A stretch of 64,000 bases of DNA, taken from contig NW_026570313.1 in NCBI RefSeq assembly GCF_019649055.1, positions 434,001-498,000 on the forward strand, written 5' to 3'. A program made the position numbers and the translations under genes. Of this stretch, positions 21,604 to 32,810 are shown piece after piece. The stretch is from Paramacrobiotus metropolitanus. Its lineage: Eukaryota > Tardigrada > Eutardigrada > Parachela > Macrobiotidae. Position 1 is the stretch's first letter. Each line of letters begins with the position of its first letter. A model generated the notes under the pieces. That model worked only from the letters and a program-made list of their open reading frames with translations, did not search any database and was not told the origin of the DNA.

Positions 21604-24600
21604 AGGCCATGATGAGATACCATGAGATACCTGGAGAATGACCGGGATAGAATTTCCCGAGAGCCATCTTAAATTGGATCCGAGGTTCCGACTCACCCAA
21701 TAGGCGAGAATACTGAACCCGGAGGCTCAGGTTGGCTTTGAGCGCCCAATAGGTGCCATGCCAACCATTCCTCAAATCAACAGAGGCTTGGACCCGGCAC
21801 TAACCTTTGCCGCGGTGTCATCAAACCTCGATGACCCGGTGTTACCCTAATGAGGTGACACGGTTACCAGAACGGATCCGGAATGGATCCAAGGGACTTC
21901 TTTCCCGACACGGAAGGTGACTCACAAGGCGAGTTCACCGGGTGGAATTCTGATGTTCCGGACTTGGAGCCTCTAACCACCGAGAAGCAACCCTAGTCAT
22001 CCGGAAAGGACCGAGAATCGGCCTTGCCGGACCGAGAAAGACGTTGGGGACCCCAAACGCACCCCCGAAGGACGAACCTCGGACCCTCCCAAATGATGGT
22101 GGGAACCCTCAATTGGGGGTCCGGACCCTACCTCTACCGAGCATGATGGCTGGGAAACTTGTCTTGCCCGGGCAAAAATGCCATTTTTCCGGCGAAAACT
22201 CCAACTTTGCCGGTAGAAAGAGGGCTATCACCGGAGATCGGAGTAACCACCCGGCCAAATCGTCGAATCCCCACTGGATGGCGTAGTTAACCAGACGGAG
22301 TTGGAGGAGGCGACTAGCCCCGGGAGCGCCCGAACACCATGGGTGGAAACCACCAGATCGCTAACTGGACGGAGTAACTAACCGAACAGAAGCGTAGGAG
22401 GCGACCAACCCCAGGGTGACATCCGAAGGATAACCCTCCTTTTATGGTTCCATCTTGCCCAATAGGCAAGAACGCGGTAAACCCGGAGCCTACAAGCCAG
22501 ACATGGCACCCAATAGGTGCCACGCGGATCACACCGGAAGGAGGCTCGCACCTTGCATCAAGTTGGAGATACCTTAACTCGGCTTCTGAGAAGCCTCGAA
22601 CGCTAATATGGAAGCCTCGGAGAACCCGAAGCCCCGATCCTGGACGCCCGGCTAGACAGCCTGGATTTCCCTGAAACTGTGAAGACAACAGCACAGACCG
22701 AGCCTTGATTTCAACTTTGACTTTCTACTACGGTGCAAGACTCCCATGAGGGTCGGTCCGACGCAGATATCGAACTCTGTCAAATTACCCGAGGCTGCAC
22801 CGGAGAAGCCGAAAAAGCCTGAATGACCGAAGGTTAAGGCTGAACCAGCCAAATCAATCAGGCCGACGAAGGAAGCATCATAACACCTCAATAGATGCAG
22901 AATGCGTCGGAGTACCGCAGAATCGACCACCCCCATGGCGGATACGAGCGAGAACCAGCCGTACCCGACCGTAGTAACCATAGGACGTAATTCATAACGA
23001 ACCATAGAATTTGGTATAATTTCAGACTTTTGATCGTACCGAGACAACCCCCGGTACAACCCTCGATGGTGGTAGTGACCCCAACAGGGTCGACCCCATC
23101 AACTCAGAAAAGCTCAACCGGCCCCGGACCATCGTCTGAAGAATTGCGCCGACGGACGGAAGCTGGTCACCAAAGCAAACCGGAAGCTCAATATAAGTTC
23201 AATAGACATCGGACAGCAAAAGAGCCTCGGTGAACTGGAACTTAATGGTAGCCGGACCCCAATAGGGTTAAGCTTACCATAAAACTAGCTGGAAACGGTC
23301 ACGACGACGTCCCCAATAGGGACTTGGACAATAGTTCCCGGACCTTGCCACCGCAGATCGCGGCATTCACCTTGTTCTTGCTACTAGCCGGACCCTCAAT
23401 AAGGGATACGGCAGTAGACCCCCTGTGGACTGCATCCTGACCGCATCTTCTACCATACGGACCCTCAATAAGGGATACGTTGGTTGAACCCTCCTCGAAA
23501 ATTCTAAGTCCAATCCGACCCTCGGTGGAGAAGCCTAAGTTCGACTCCACCCTCCGAGGGTGAGCTTTCCAAATCCGAAGGAACGGACTCCCCGGATTGA
23601 CCCGGCAATTACGAGTGCAGCCGTTAGAATTTCAGAGCTCGCACCGTACTGGAACGTCTTCCGCGGTTTCCCTCGGACAGCATCCGTCAGAACGTTCGGA
23701 TCCTCCGGCACCAACAACCTTCATGTCATTAACCATATCGTGTCATTAACCATATCTGCTACCAGAACCGCAGACCGCGACCTTAACCACGATCGGCTAT
23801 CACCATGGGCCCAGAAAGGTCTAAGCCCAACCCAGCCTTCATGGAAGTTAACCTATCAACCCGCAGACAAGAAGATTGGAATATCAAGAAAGAACGCATG
23901 TTAGCCGACCGGACAGGGGTCGGACTCCCGCCCAAAGGATGTTACGCTAGCCTCTCCATGGACCAGGATGGCTCCCAATAAGAGCGTCCGTCCCGACCAG
24001 AAGGCAAAAATTCATCGGAGCCGGACTCGGACTCCAGCCCAGAGCCTTAACATCAGACACCGAGGTTACCCTCATCCAACCTCGGAAGGCCGGTGATACC
24101 CCTCTCCACGTTGCCCAATAGGCGACAGGAGACGAAATTAAAGGGTTTGCCCGGCGAAACGTCGAGGATTCAGCTTAGCCAAGGGCCAGACTGAGGCTAA
24201 CCCGGTCGCCGAGCCTATCTTGGACATGGAGGATAACCCGATCGAGACTTCCAAGTCCAGCGATAACCCTCTCTATGTTGCCCAATAGGCGACGGGAGAC
24301 GAATTTAAGGGATTCGCATGGATGAAACATAGGAAATCCAGACTGCCCAACCCCGGACATGAAGGGATCCCCCTGACTGACCCGGCAAATACGAGTGCAG
24401 CCGTCGGAATTTCAGCGCTCTCACCGTACCGGAACGTTCTCCGCGGTTTCCCCCGGACAGCATCCGCCAGACGCGCGGATCCTCCGGCATCAACAACCCT
24501 ATCACCGCAGATCGCGGTCTGCAACCACGACTTGTCACCATTTCGGCCCAGAACGGAGCCTTCACCCTCGCCAACGTAGATCGCGACTAACCACGATCTG

Positions 24601-26337
24601 AAGGCAGGGCCTCTTACGGACTTCAACTTGCCAGCCGGAGCTTCAGGGCTGCCAATGGACTTTAACTCGGCAGCCGGGGCTACAAGGCTACATTTAGACT
24701 TTAACTCAGCAACCCCCTGGCAACCCTCGGATTGGACCCTCGAAGCCCAGTCTTATCCGGTTTACGTTGCCCAATAGGCGACTGGACACGGAATTGACAG
24801 GTTTGCCCGGACGAAAGACCTCGAAACTTGAAAAGCTGACCGACTGCAGGGGCTCGGACTGGGACTTTACCTCAGCAACCGAGGCTGCGGTCGAACTCAA
24901 CCCATAATTCTGGCGGAATCCATGGTATGAAAAGCGACGGGACGGTGCTGCGCGGCGCGATCCGATTCGCTCCACCGGCCTGTCCCTCCGGCAGAAGGAC
25001 CCTCGGAGGATGCAAGCCTTCGAAGATTGCGTATAACCACGATCTCTACTTTACCAAGGATGCCCATCGAGGCCCAATAGGCCTTCCTTCCACCCCGGAA
25101 TGAGACGGAAGAAGTGGGACATTAGGGCACATTCATGCCTAGAGGCCGATTGACCCCCGGACACCGAGGCTAACTGACCCTCGGATACCTGCTCGGACTC
25201 TGTCCAGAGGCATTGACCCTCTCCATGTTACCCAATAGGTGACGGGAGATGTTAAAAAGGGTTTCTGCCCGGGCAAAATGCCTCGGGACCAGCCTTAGCG
25301 GATGCTGACTACTTCACCACCGAGGCTGCCCCGGATAGCGACTTCATCTTATCGGTGAAGACCCTCGGTAGAGTTGCCCAATAGGCGACCTACGCCGCGG
25401 ATAAGGGTTTTGTGGACATGAAACGACCATCGGACTGCCAACCGCCCGGAACCGAGGCTCGGACCCTTGAATACTGACCCTCGAGGATCGAACTTCCGAC
25501 CCTCGGGGATCGACCCTCGGACCCTCGAGTACCGAGGCTGCCTCGACTCTTTGAACCCCGGCTATCATCCTCTCCGATTTACCCAATAGGTGACGGGAGA
25601 CGAACTTGGGATTTTCAGCCGAGCGGAACACCACCACACCCATCTGCCAGCGCAGCCGAGGGTACAACCCGGACTCTTACTCGAGTACCGAGGCTGCCAA
25701 TGGACTTAGACTCAGCAACCGAGGCTGGGCGTGGACTCTGATTTTGCAACCGGAGCTGACCCTCGGTCACCGAGGCTACCATTGGACTCCACAACCTTGA
25801 AGTCAACCGGATACAGGGTCGGACTCCCGCACAGAGACCATACCATCATTCGGACCGGAATGGATACCAGGCATTAACCGGTCCTTGTTGCCCAATAGGC
25901 GACCGGACACAACATTACGGTTTACCCGGATCAAACCTCGGATCACCGGACTCCATTAACCTTACCCGATGAACCTCGGTTGGATGTAAGCACGACCTGT
26001 CTTACCCGGCTGCGAAGGTTCAAATCAAGCCTTTATCGGAGGATCCCGGTCGGAAAGTGTGTTTCAGGCCCGTTTCGCACCCGACGACGGAGATCCATAC
26101 CCTTTACACGAAGTCAATAGGGTCGAACCTCTGACCCTCGAGGGTCGAACCTCCGACCCTCGGTGAATTAAACCAGTACCATTGGGTATCCCGAGAACCG
26201 ATGCCTCGGACCTAGATGACCGAATTTCCAGTGGACTAGAGCCCCCGTGAGCGGACGAGCTCTAGTCGGAATAAGCACCCGGCCCAAAGCCCCGGACCAA
26301 AGATTTTGAGTTTGTTTTTCTGTTCTTCTAACTATGA
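21604..26337. other. Long GC-richer, hairpin-rich non-coding stretch
   Basis: No credible gene in 4.7 kb. The DNA is visibly richer in G+C than its flanks and is full of inverted repeats beyond the CAATA family, for example CCGAGGTT/AACCTCGG at about 24060-24085 and GACTAGAGC/GCTCTAGTC at 26234-26267. Short ORFs here look like by-products of composition. It could be the 3' part of one long structured transcript beginning with the ORFs at 19.2-21.6 kb, with AATAAA at about 26939 as a possible end. Confidence 0.5.
24101..25940. repeat. Seven longer diverged repeats built around a CAATA hairpin
   Basis: Seven copies (near 24103, 24270, 24756, 25220, 25368, 25571 and 25881) share about 65 bases: an outer stem, GTTRCC-CAATA-GGYGAC, a purine-rich patch such as GGGAGACGAA, then a GGGTTTGCCCGG-like patch and GAAAC. 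The outer stem changes in a compensated way: TCTCC/GGAGA at 24103, 25220 and 25571, GTCC/GGAC at 25881, GTAG/CTAC at 25368. Between copies lie shorter recurring phrases such as GACTCAGCAACCGAGGCT and GGTCGGACTCCCGCCC. Confidence 0.7.
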
Positions 26338-26352
26338 AATAATGTTTTATTA

Positions 26353-26367
26353 AGAGAGAGAGAGAGA
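26353..26367. repeat. (GA)n microsatellite
   Basis: About seven uninterrupted AG dinucleotides inside a T-rich neighbourhood, in the right part of the hairpin block. Confidence 0.8.
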
Positions 26368-26997
26368 TTGATGTTCATTTTTACTTTCATTTTCTTGCCG
26401 TTACGGATGTTCACCAACAGAAGCCTACACCGGTCCAACAAGAAACCCGACCGACCTTCGGATTTCTGCCGTGAGTTGTATCGCCACCACGGGTCCGGAG
26501 GAGAACGCGGCACCGAGAGACCTTCATCGTACACCACCGAGGCGCAGCCACCGACCCCAATAGGGTCGTGTGCGGAGCGGGCACTGGAGCGGTATGAGGC
26601 CGGTCCTTCGCAGGGGCTCGGACTCCCGCCCAGAGGCATTTTGGGCCAGTCGCCATGGCAGCCTACGAGTAGGCAGCCAGCGACAGTCCCGCTTCCGGTG
26701 TGCTGACTCACACCGAGTCGCACTCGCTCTCGTACGCCGTATCGGCCTCGACTCTGGCTCGGCTACGCCTTACCACGCCTACGGCTATACGTCTCGGCCA
26801 ATCAGCGTTCGTTCGCTCGTGTTGGATCAGCCCAGTGCCGCAGATAGGCATTTTCCATGTTACGGCTCATTCAGCCGATCATTCTTGTCAGTCATGATTT
26901 TGCTCACGCACTGTGCTGTACTTTATTGCTATCACACAATAAAGCCTCATTTCCTCACTATCGTGAGCCTCTGTTCGCCAGCTGTCACACTGTTGTA

Positions 26998-27085
26998 ATG
27001 ATCTTTCAGATACAATGGATTTCATTCAGATGGCAGTACACGCGATTCAGTTGGAGTTAGTCTGGCTGATTGTCGTAATTTTGCG
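26998..27085 (+). pseudogene. Remnant of the last exon of an F-family gene
   Basis: CTTTCAG followed by ATTCAGATGGCAGTACACGC-type sequence matches the acceptor and start of exon 4 in F1 (37304), F2 (49999), F3 (62187) and the 38.5-kb remnant. The match fades after about 60 bases. The rest of this F copy is missing; the hairpin block lies where its upstream exons would be. Confidence 0.65.
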
Positions 27086-27745
27086 AATCAAGTGCTCAAA
27101 TGAGCAATACCCGCGTGCATGCGGGCTTTGTAGTACACTGTGCACAGAATATTTCAGAGGAGAGAAAGCCTGGGGCTCTATGGGTGGAATCTGTGTTTTT
27201 TTTATTTTGACGTTTTTCAGCAGAGATTAGAATGTCAGGTAGAAAGTAAAACGTAGAGAATTTTTTTCTCTTAGTTTAGATGCAGAATCTGTCAAGCCAA
27301 ACTTTCTGAAATAGTTTCAGAAAGCAGTAAACGAAATAGTCTTGTACTGCACTGCTGCACTGAACTGCCAAACGAGGGTGGTCGCAAGATGGTTCAGCAG
27401 TTGCAATTTAGATATTTTCGGTAAAACTCTTTTTGCATTGCTCAGCTTATATTTTCCTCGACAAGTTATATACTGAATTGTAGAGAATTAAATTCTCTAC
27501 AATCTGGTATGTAGCTAACGGCTGGAATAGCTCAAGAAACGTAATACAAGCGTAAAAGACGTGCGCTCCTGTGTATGCCTATGTATAACTCTCTTCTGAA
27601 ATTTTACCTGCGCAAGCGCTGTACAGGGAAATAGTAGGGTTGGACGTGCACACGGTTAAGGCTCATTGGGATATACATTATGTAGTATTAGTTGTTCGAG
27701 TGGTGTATGCATGTTTTATTGAGCAGTCGGACACGTACAGGGGCA

Positions 27746-27796
27746 TTTTCGCACATAATATCATCCGCGAAGAGCAGATGATATTATGTGCGAAAA
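27746..27796. repeat. Perfect 20-bp stem hairpin
   Basis: 27746-27765 (TTTTCGCACATAATATCATC) and 27777-27796 are exact reverse complements around an 11-base loop. It lies upstream of M2, outside any ORF I trust. It could be a small foldback, a miRNA-like precursor or a replication-generated palindrome. Confidence 0.8.
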
Positions 27797-28330
27797 CAGC
27801 TCAGGGCTATGCTAGTCTAATCAATACACTCCGTTAACACCGGTAATACGAACACTGGATATGCAACACGTACCTGCAGTTGCTAATTACTGTGCCTGCA
27901 GCGGAGAGCAAAGCAGCTTTTGCATAAAATTGCGTTATGCACAAGGCACGCAATCTCTACTCTAAACCGCAGCCGTATCGAAGCGGAGTCCAAGCAGGCC
28001 GCGGCGCACGTGGTACGTCCTGCCGTTCAATAAACCTGCATCTGAGGTTCGCCGTGGATTTAACCAGTCAACCTTCGCAATTGCGGCACGATGCAATATT
28101 GACAACAACTTCCGGGTTGCACAATTCTGTTAGCAGTGGCAAATTATTGATTTGCTGCCGCTTGTGCTTCGATGTCAGGATGAGTGTTGCCTGTGGTTCC
28201 CAGCTTATCAACTGTTAGATGACGTACGGAGAAACTACGGAAAACAGTCATTCCAGCTTTAAACAGTGCAAGTTTTATCGCTATCTTTTCTCTTTGTGTT
28301 ATCTTCAAAGAATTTTCTAAATATTTCATA

Positions 28331-31300
28331 ATGCACAGACGAACTCTCCGTTATTATTTACATAAAGGTCATTCCTGGACCTATCAAGAAATCATTACGG
28401 AAGCCCTCGTCGTTCTGTGGTTCAGCAGTCAAATCTCTCTGAAATTTGGGATGCGTTCCTTTCCGGGATGGCGAACGAATAGGGCAGATCCTAACGCTCC
28501 GCTGCTACTGGACGAAATCCTCGAATTCTTTGGACAGGTAAGTGTTTTTCGAGAACACGTCTTAGGTCCAGAAAAATTCATAAGATTACTTTACTCTAAC
28601 CAGTTGCGCTTCAGGGGAAATCAATTTTGTGCAGTGCAGCCACTGGCACCTGTACGAGCGCATTCATGATTCAGCATACACGGCTGCCCACGAGTGCAGG
28701 GTGCAGTGTGAATCGGCTGAACATTTATCCGTCTATATAGAGCACCGCATACCTCATAATCCTCATATAGTGTATAACTTTCCTTCAAGTGCAGGGTTAG
28801 AGTACACTTTGTGCAGTACCCTGAACGCTTTCCGCTGTTTTGTTAACATCTTGGAAGTCTTACTTACTATCTTGGCTGAACGATACGTGAAAACATTAAT
28901 CAAATTTCTGCACTGCACATTTGCCAGCGTTGGGTCAGCCTTGGGTGGAGAAAACGCCTGCTCACAAGCTTTTCTATAGCAGTCCTGCAAATAACTGCTG
29001 TATATTTAAGTTCTGTTGCTCAGTGTGGTGCTTTGGAGGCATTCCGCACAGTATTGTCTCACCTCCCTATAATGGTTTGTACATTTTATTGACTGAATTT
29101 CTTATCGTTACTAATTTCTATAGCCAATGAACGACTGTGTGTGGGATGAGGTGCTCTCTCCATGGGAACCCACTTCCGCTATACCAACGTCCCTCGGCGA
29201 AGCCCCTTCTGAGAGCGTCTGCCCACCAGTTTCCACTATGGGATGCACGGGCACCGTCGCCATGGTATGCTCCAGCGCCATCTTAGCTGTGGCCGTGTGC
29301 TGTTCGCTGTACATCAACCGGAACTGGACGTGTTCGCCCTGGCGTTGGCAGTATCACTTCCACCATTGTCAACAGCTGACAGCGAATTTTGGTTACACAG
29401 TGTCTACGACATTCCGTCGTGCGTTGCAACGGTCTTGCGCGTTCTGGCGCTGCTGGTCGGATTGGGTTGCGTTGCCGCGGTGTGGCTAGTTGTTTGCGCA
29501 TTACCGGTTGTTATCTTAGCGGCGACCATCGTTGTGACAATGGCTAAAATACACGGCACACTCGCCGCTTTCCCTTCCTGTGTCATCGCTTTATGTTTGC
29601 TGACACTGCATTGCCTAGGGAGACTGTTAGGATTGTGGATGGATCGGTCTTATTTAGCACCGGTTTATGAGAAAATTCAGTAAGCAGCGCTGCTGTGCAT
29701 GCATAAATAACATCAGTTGCGCGGATCCATAATTTAAGTACATGGTGCCACCTGGGGCTAATTAGACGCCAAGGTAGCCTTGACAAAGTGCTGATTTTAA
29801 TGGTGCAGCTGTCGCAAAATGCTGCACCTGTGCTGTACATCCGAAAAAAGCATGAAAATTATTAGAACCAGAAAATTTTGCGAGACATCAAACAGCTAGT
29901 CAAATCCGCGGAGCGAAATAAGTTACAAAGAAGTCCACCTCTGCTACTTGACCCATATTTTTCTGTGCAGAAGAATGCTCATGCTGACAAGGAAGATGTC
30001 CAAATATCACGATCTGGAAGCCGATGCCGGAAATGAGTCGGGAAGACAACCACCACATCTACACGCGTTGTGCGTGGAGTGCGCGCGGCTTTCGCTCTGG
30101 GCTGCTTGGTCGTAATGGTCCACTCCTACCATATGTTTACTGAATTTCCTCCAATAGCTTTCCTGCTAAGACGGGTGCTGCCCGATCGAGAAGTGTGGAT
30201 GATGGATAACGGGACAAAGCATTGCGCCAGCGAGACAACCGTACCAAATACACTGCAAATACAAATCACTGTCGCAATTTCTGTGACCTTATGTGAGCGT
30301 GCAATGTAATCACCAAATCCTTATTTTGCATTCGACGTCCGATCGAACTGCTGCCCGCTAACGGCTTTCGGGCTTTCTCCGTTAAAAACGTTTGGAAATG
30401 AGAAAAGTAGATTGTTAGTGTTTAATAAATTGATTCTTCAAATGGTTAAAACAAAACGTATCAAATCCGGTTCTCTTAAACCACTTAAACAGCTCAAAAG
30501 GTTTCAAAGCTGCCTGATTATGGTGTGCACAGCTGATGCACGAGGCGGAGCGATGCAATGTCTTTTCTGGTTCAAACGTGCAGCAGTTTTTTTTGGAAAG
30601 GCGTGCTTAATTGCCATTTTGTCTGTTTTGCAGCGGCTAACTTACACCGGCGCGATGACATCATATTGGACAACAAAAGGGCAATTGGATTTAAATACCT
30701 GCGATGAGTTTTTTCAGTTCTGTTTGTCAGTGATGCCGGGTTGTTTTTTGATGGTGGGCAGCTTAGGGCTTCTGATTGCCAGCGGTGTTTCAGCTGCGCG
30801 TTTCCCAGCAGAACGCTATGGCTTGAAATTTCTGGCCTATTTGATGGAGTGTTTTGGCCATGACGAGACCGCTGAATCCGACACAGAACGGTAACCAGGC
30901 TGAATGCCGTTGCGCTGTTTCTGTGACTATGTCAAATCATTCAGTCTACCCTAGTACCTGAGATTAAAGATATGCGACACACTAGATATCGAAGCTTTAA
31001 AACTTCATTTTGGTACTAGATCGCCACGCACTCGTCTGATCGACAGGGAATCGCGTGCCAGTCCAAGAGGAAAGCAAGTTTCCGGGGAAATCCAAGAAAG
31101 CAACAGTGCATGGATTTTTACTGATTCACAGTATGAACCAGCCGACAGGGACGCACCAAACGCAGCGGACGTGTCACCCGATGTTAGCGAAGAATATTCG
31201 TGCATGTGTTACCCACTAGGCAATCTGGTCCTCGACAGTCTCTGGCTGATCCGCTGGGCAGGCAGTTGGATGTTCCTCCAGTTCCCACTGGCCGAATTTC

Positions 31301-31662
31301 TCTTGTTTGAGCGCCTGCAGTTGCCAGCACTCCTGGTGTTTCTCGGGGAATACTTTGTGTGGATAAATACGATGAGCCGTAACAAGCAGACGGCTGAATT
31401 CCCTAGTCTGCCAGCTAAGAAAGATGCCCTTGTGGAAGACGACGTCCAGGATGGCGGGAAGGCTGGTAACCGAAAAGCCAAATTTCCAACATGCTCCGTA
31501 TGCGGGTTCATCTCCACGTTTTGGAAAGATATGCCGGATGGGGGAAATAAAACTGTCAGCACGAGTACCACTGATCTACGGGACATGATTTACCGAGCGC
31601 AGTACACGGTGAAATACGCGAAGGAGCCGGCTTTTTTTAATATTGAATACTACATGCAATAA
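28331..31662 (+). pseudogene. M2: second copy of the membrane-protein gene, frameshifted
   Basis: Exons by alignment to M1: 28331-28537, 29124-29679, 29971-30240, 30634-30890 and 31047-31662. Splice sites are conserved. Exon 2 carries two extra bases near 29390-29405, just after the NFGYT segment, which moves the membrane-helix half into another frame. Exon 3 has a further two-base excess (CGCGCG) near 30086-30090 inside the VECA segment. The two shifts do not cancel. Exons 1, 4 and 5 stay open; the C-terminal tail keeps the CSVCGF Cys pair. Exon 2 also has five extra codons after the start relative to M1. The protein cannot be made as one piece unless splicing avoids the shifts. Confidence 0.75.
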
Positions 31663-31883
31663 CGTTAAGGATCGACGGGACGCCAATAATCCAGCTGCAG
31701 ATAAGATGTACACATTTTATTCTTTGCTGATTCGTTTGTACGTACCTTACATTTATCTGCTGATTAGTGATTAAATGCAAAGCCATCACACTCTTCATTT
31801 TGTGGTGTTGTTGTTGTAGTTACACAACTTACATAACTTTAGTTTTCGGTATTTGTATGAATCTCAACTCGTTCATGTCATTA

Positions 31884-32118
31884 TTAGGGGGGATCCATAA
31901 ATTACGTACGCAGCGAACCAGGGAGGGACGGGTCCGAAAAATGTGACAAGCTGTGACGGCCCCGGCGAACCCAGGGGGGAGGGGTGGTCAGTTCCATGTA
32001 TTACGAATGAGCGAACCAGGGGGAGGGGCCAAGCAAACGTGACGGACCGCTACGAAGGGGGAGGGAGGGGTAAAAAAACGGTGGTTTTTTGCGTACGTAA
32101 TTTATGGATGCCCCCTAA
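31884..32118. mobile_element. 235-bp MITE with 28-bp terminal inverted repeats
   Basis: Left end 31884-31911 (TTAGGGGG...) and right end 32091-32118 (...CCCCCTAA) are inverted copies with one mismatch; the inner ends read TTACGTACGC and GCGTACGTAA. The interior has several GCGAACCAGGG(A/G)GG-like repeats. No coding capacity. No unambiguous target duplication. Confidence 0.8.
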
Positions 32119-32184
32119 ATTGCACTACAACTAGAGTACATAGTTGAAGTTCTATACATACTCGTACAATAATGAATATACTAG

Positions 32185-32810
32185 TCCGCCTCTATGCTAG
32201 TCTTACTTCTGTTTCTGATCCGGCATCCTTGTTCACTCCATTCAACGCAGAACGACCGTTTGATGTCATTATAAGCCGATATTTTTCACAGACGGTCATT
32301 TTAATCTATATGTGTATTTGACGCTAAAAAATCGATCAGTACCCAATCGTACTTTTTCCGGAACCTTTCGTTCAGCCCTCGGGAAATCAACTACGGAAGC
32401 ACAGTGCAGACTGCAAGCGTGACAACTGACAAGGACGAATGGTGGTGAACTTTCCGCTCGGCCAGTCGGATGACACGGACGATAACACTGGGCCAGCTCT
32501 ATGTCCAGCTGGACCACGTCCCAATATGTGGTTGTGCGTCTGTGGCGCATTTCCACCATCGGGCAGCAAGCTGTGGATGCACCGTCGCCGCTCCAAGTGA
32601 CCCCGAAATTGTGCTTTCGCAAATTTACGGACCCGTTTCAAGCATGCTCATCCGACTAAGAAGCTGAACATGAAGGCCATATGAAAATGCCTGTACATGA
32701 AGCGTGTAGTAAATTGGCGCCAGGCTAATCGTCCTGCAAGGAACGTCCACGTCGCTTTCCGCGTCTACGTCTGTATTACTTAAGATGGTCTTCTGCATCT
32801 CTGCGCCCAG
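32185..32810 (+). pseudogene. Degraded F-family 5' flank and exon 1
   Basis: 32185-32290 matches the conserved upstream block of F2 and F3 (CTTACTTCTGTTT, then TTCACTCCATTC and CGACC). 32460-32590 then matches the middle of exon 1 (CTGGACCACGT, GTGGC) and 32640-32810 its end (ATCCGACTAAGAAGCTG, GGCCATATG, TCTGCGCCCAG). Frames are broken throughout and the first third of exon 1 is missing. Confidence 0.65.

Larger units (their letters stand above)
19479..26568. repeat. Dispersed family of short hairpins with a CAATA loop and compensated stems
   Basis: At least 22 sites share the pentaloop CAATA flanked by an inverted repeat of 4-7 bp whose sequence varies but stays paired. Examples (left stem start): 19524 TGCGCC/GGTGCA, 19669 GGAGC/GCTCC, 21742 GCGCC/GGTGC, 22453 TCTTGCC/GGCAAGA, 22504 TGGCACC/GGTGCCA, 23309 GTCCC/GGGAC, 23393 and 23462 CCCT/AGGG, 24110 and 24277 and 24766 and 25373 and 25887 GTTGCC/GGCGAC, 25070 AGGCC/GGCCT, 25227 GTTACC/GGTGAC, 26552 CGACCC/GGGTCG. 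Site 23077 has loop CAACA with GACCC/GGGTC. Many sites have a second, outer stem across a small internal loop. They lie in coding and non-coding DNA alike. Spacing is irregular, averaging about one per 300 bp. None was found elsewhere in the window. Confidence 0.85.

Noticed and set aside
19479-26568. CAATA sites as CCAAT-box promoters or as a CRISPR array
   Set aside because: The sites are hairpin loops with paired flanks, spacing is irregular, the flanking repeats are not constant, and the setting is eukaryotic with no cas genes.
26368-26998. Overlapping 112- and 142-codon ORFs at the right end of the hairpin block
   Set aside because: Composition-driven frames with no motif and open frames on both strands; no start context or relative in the window.
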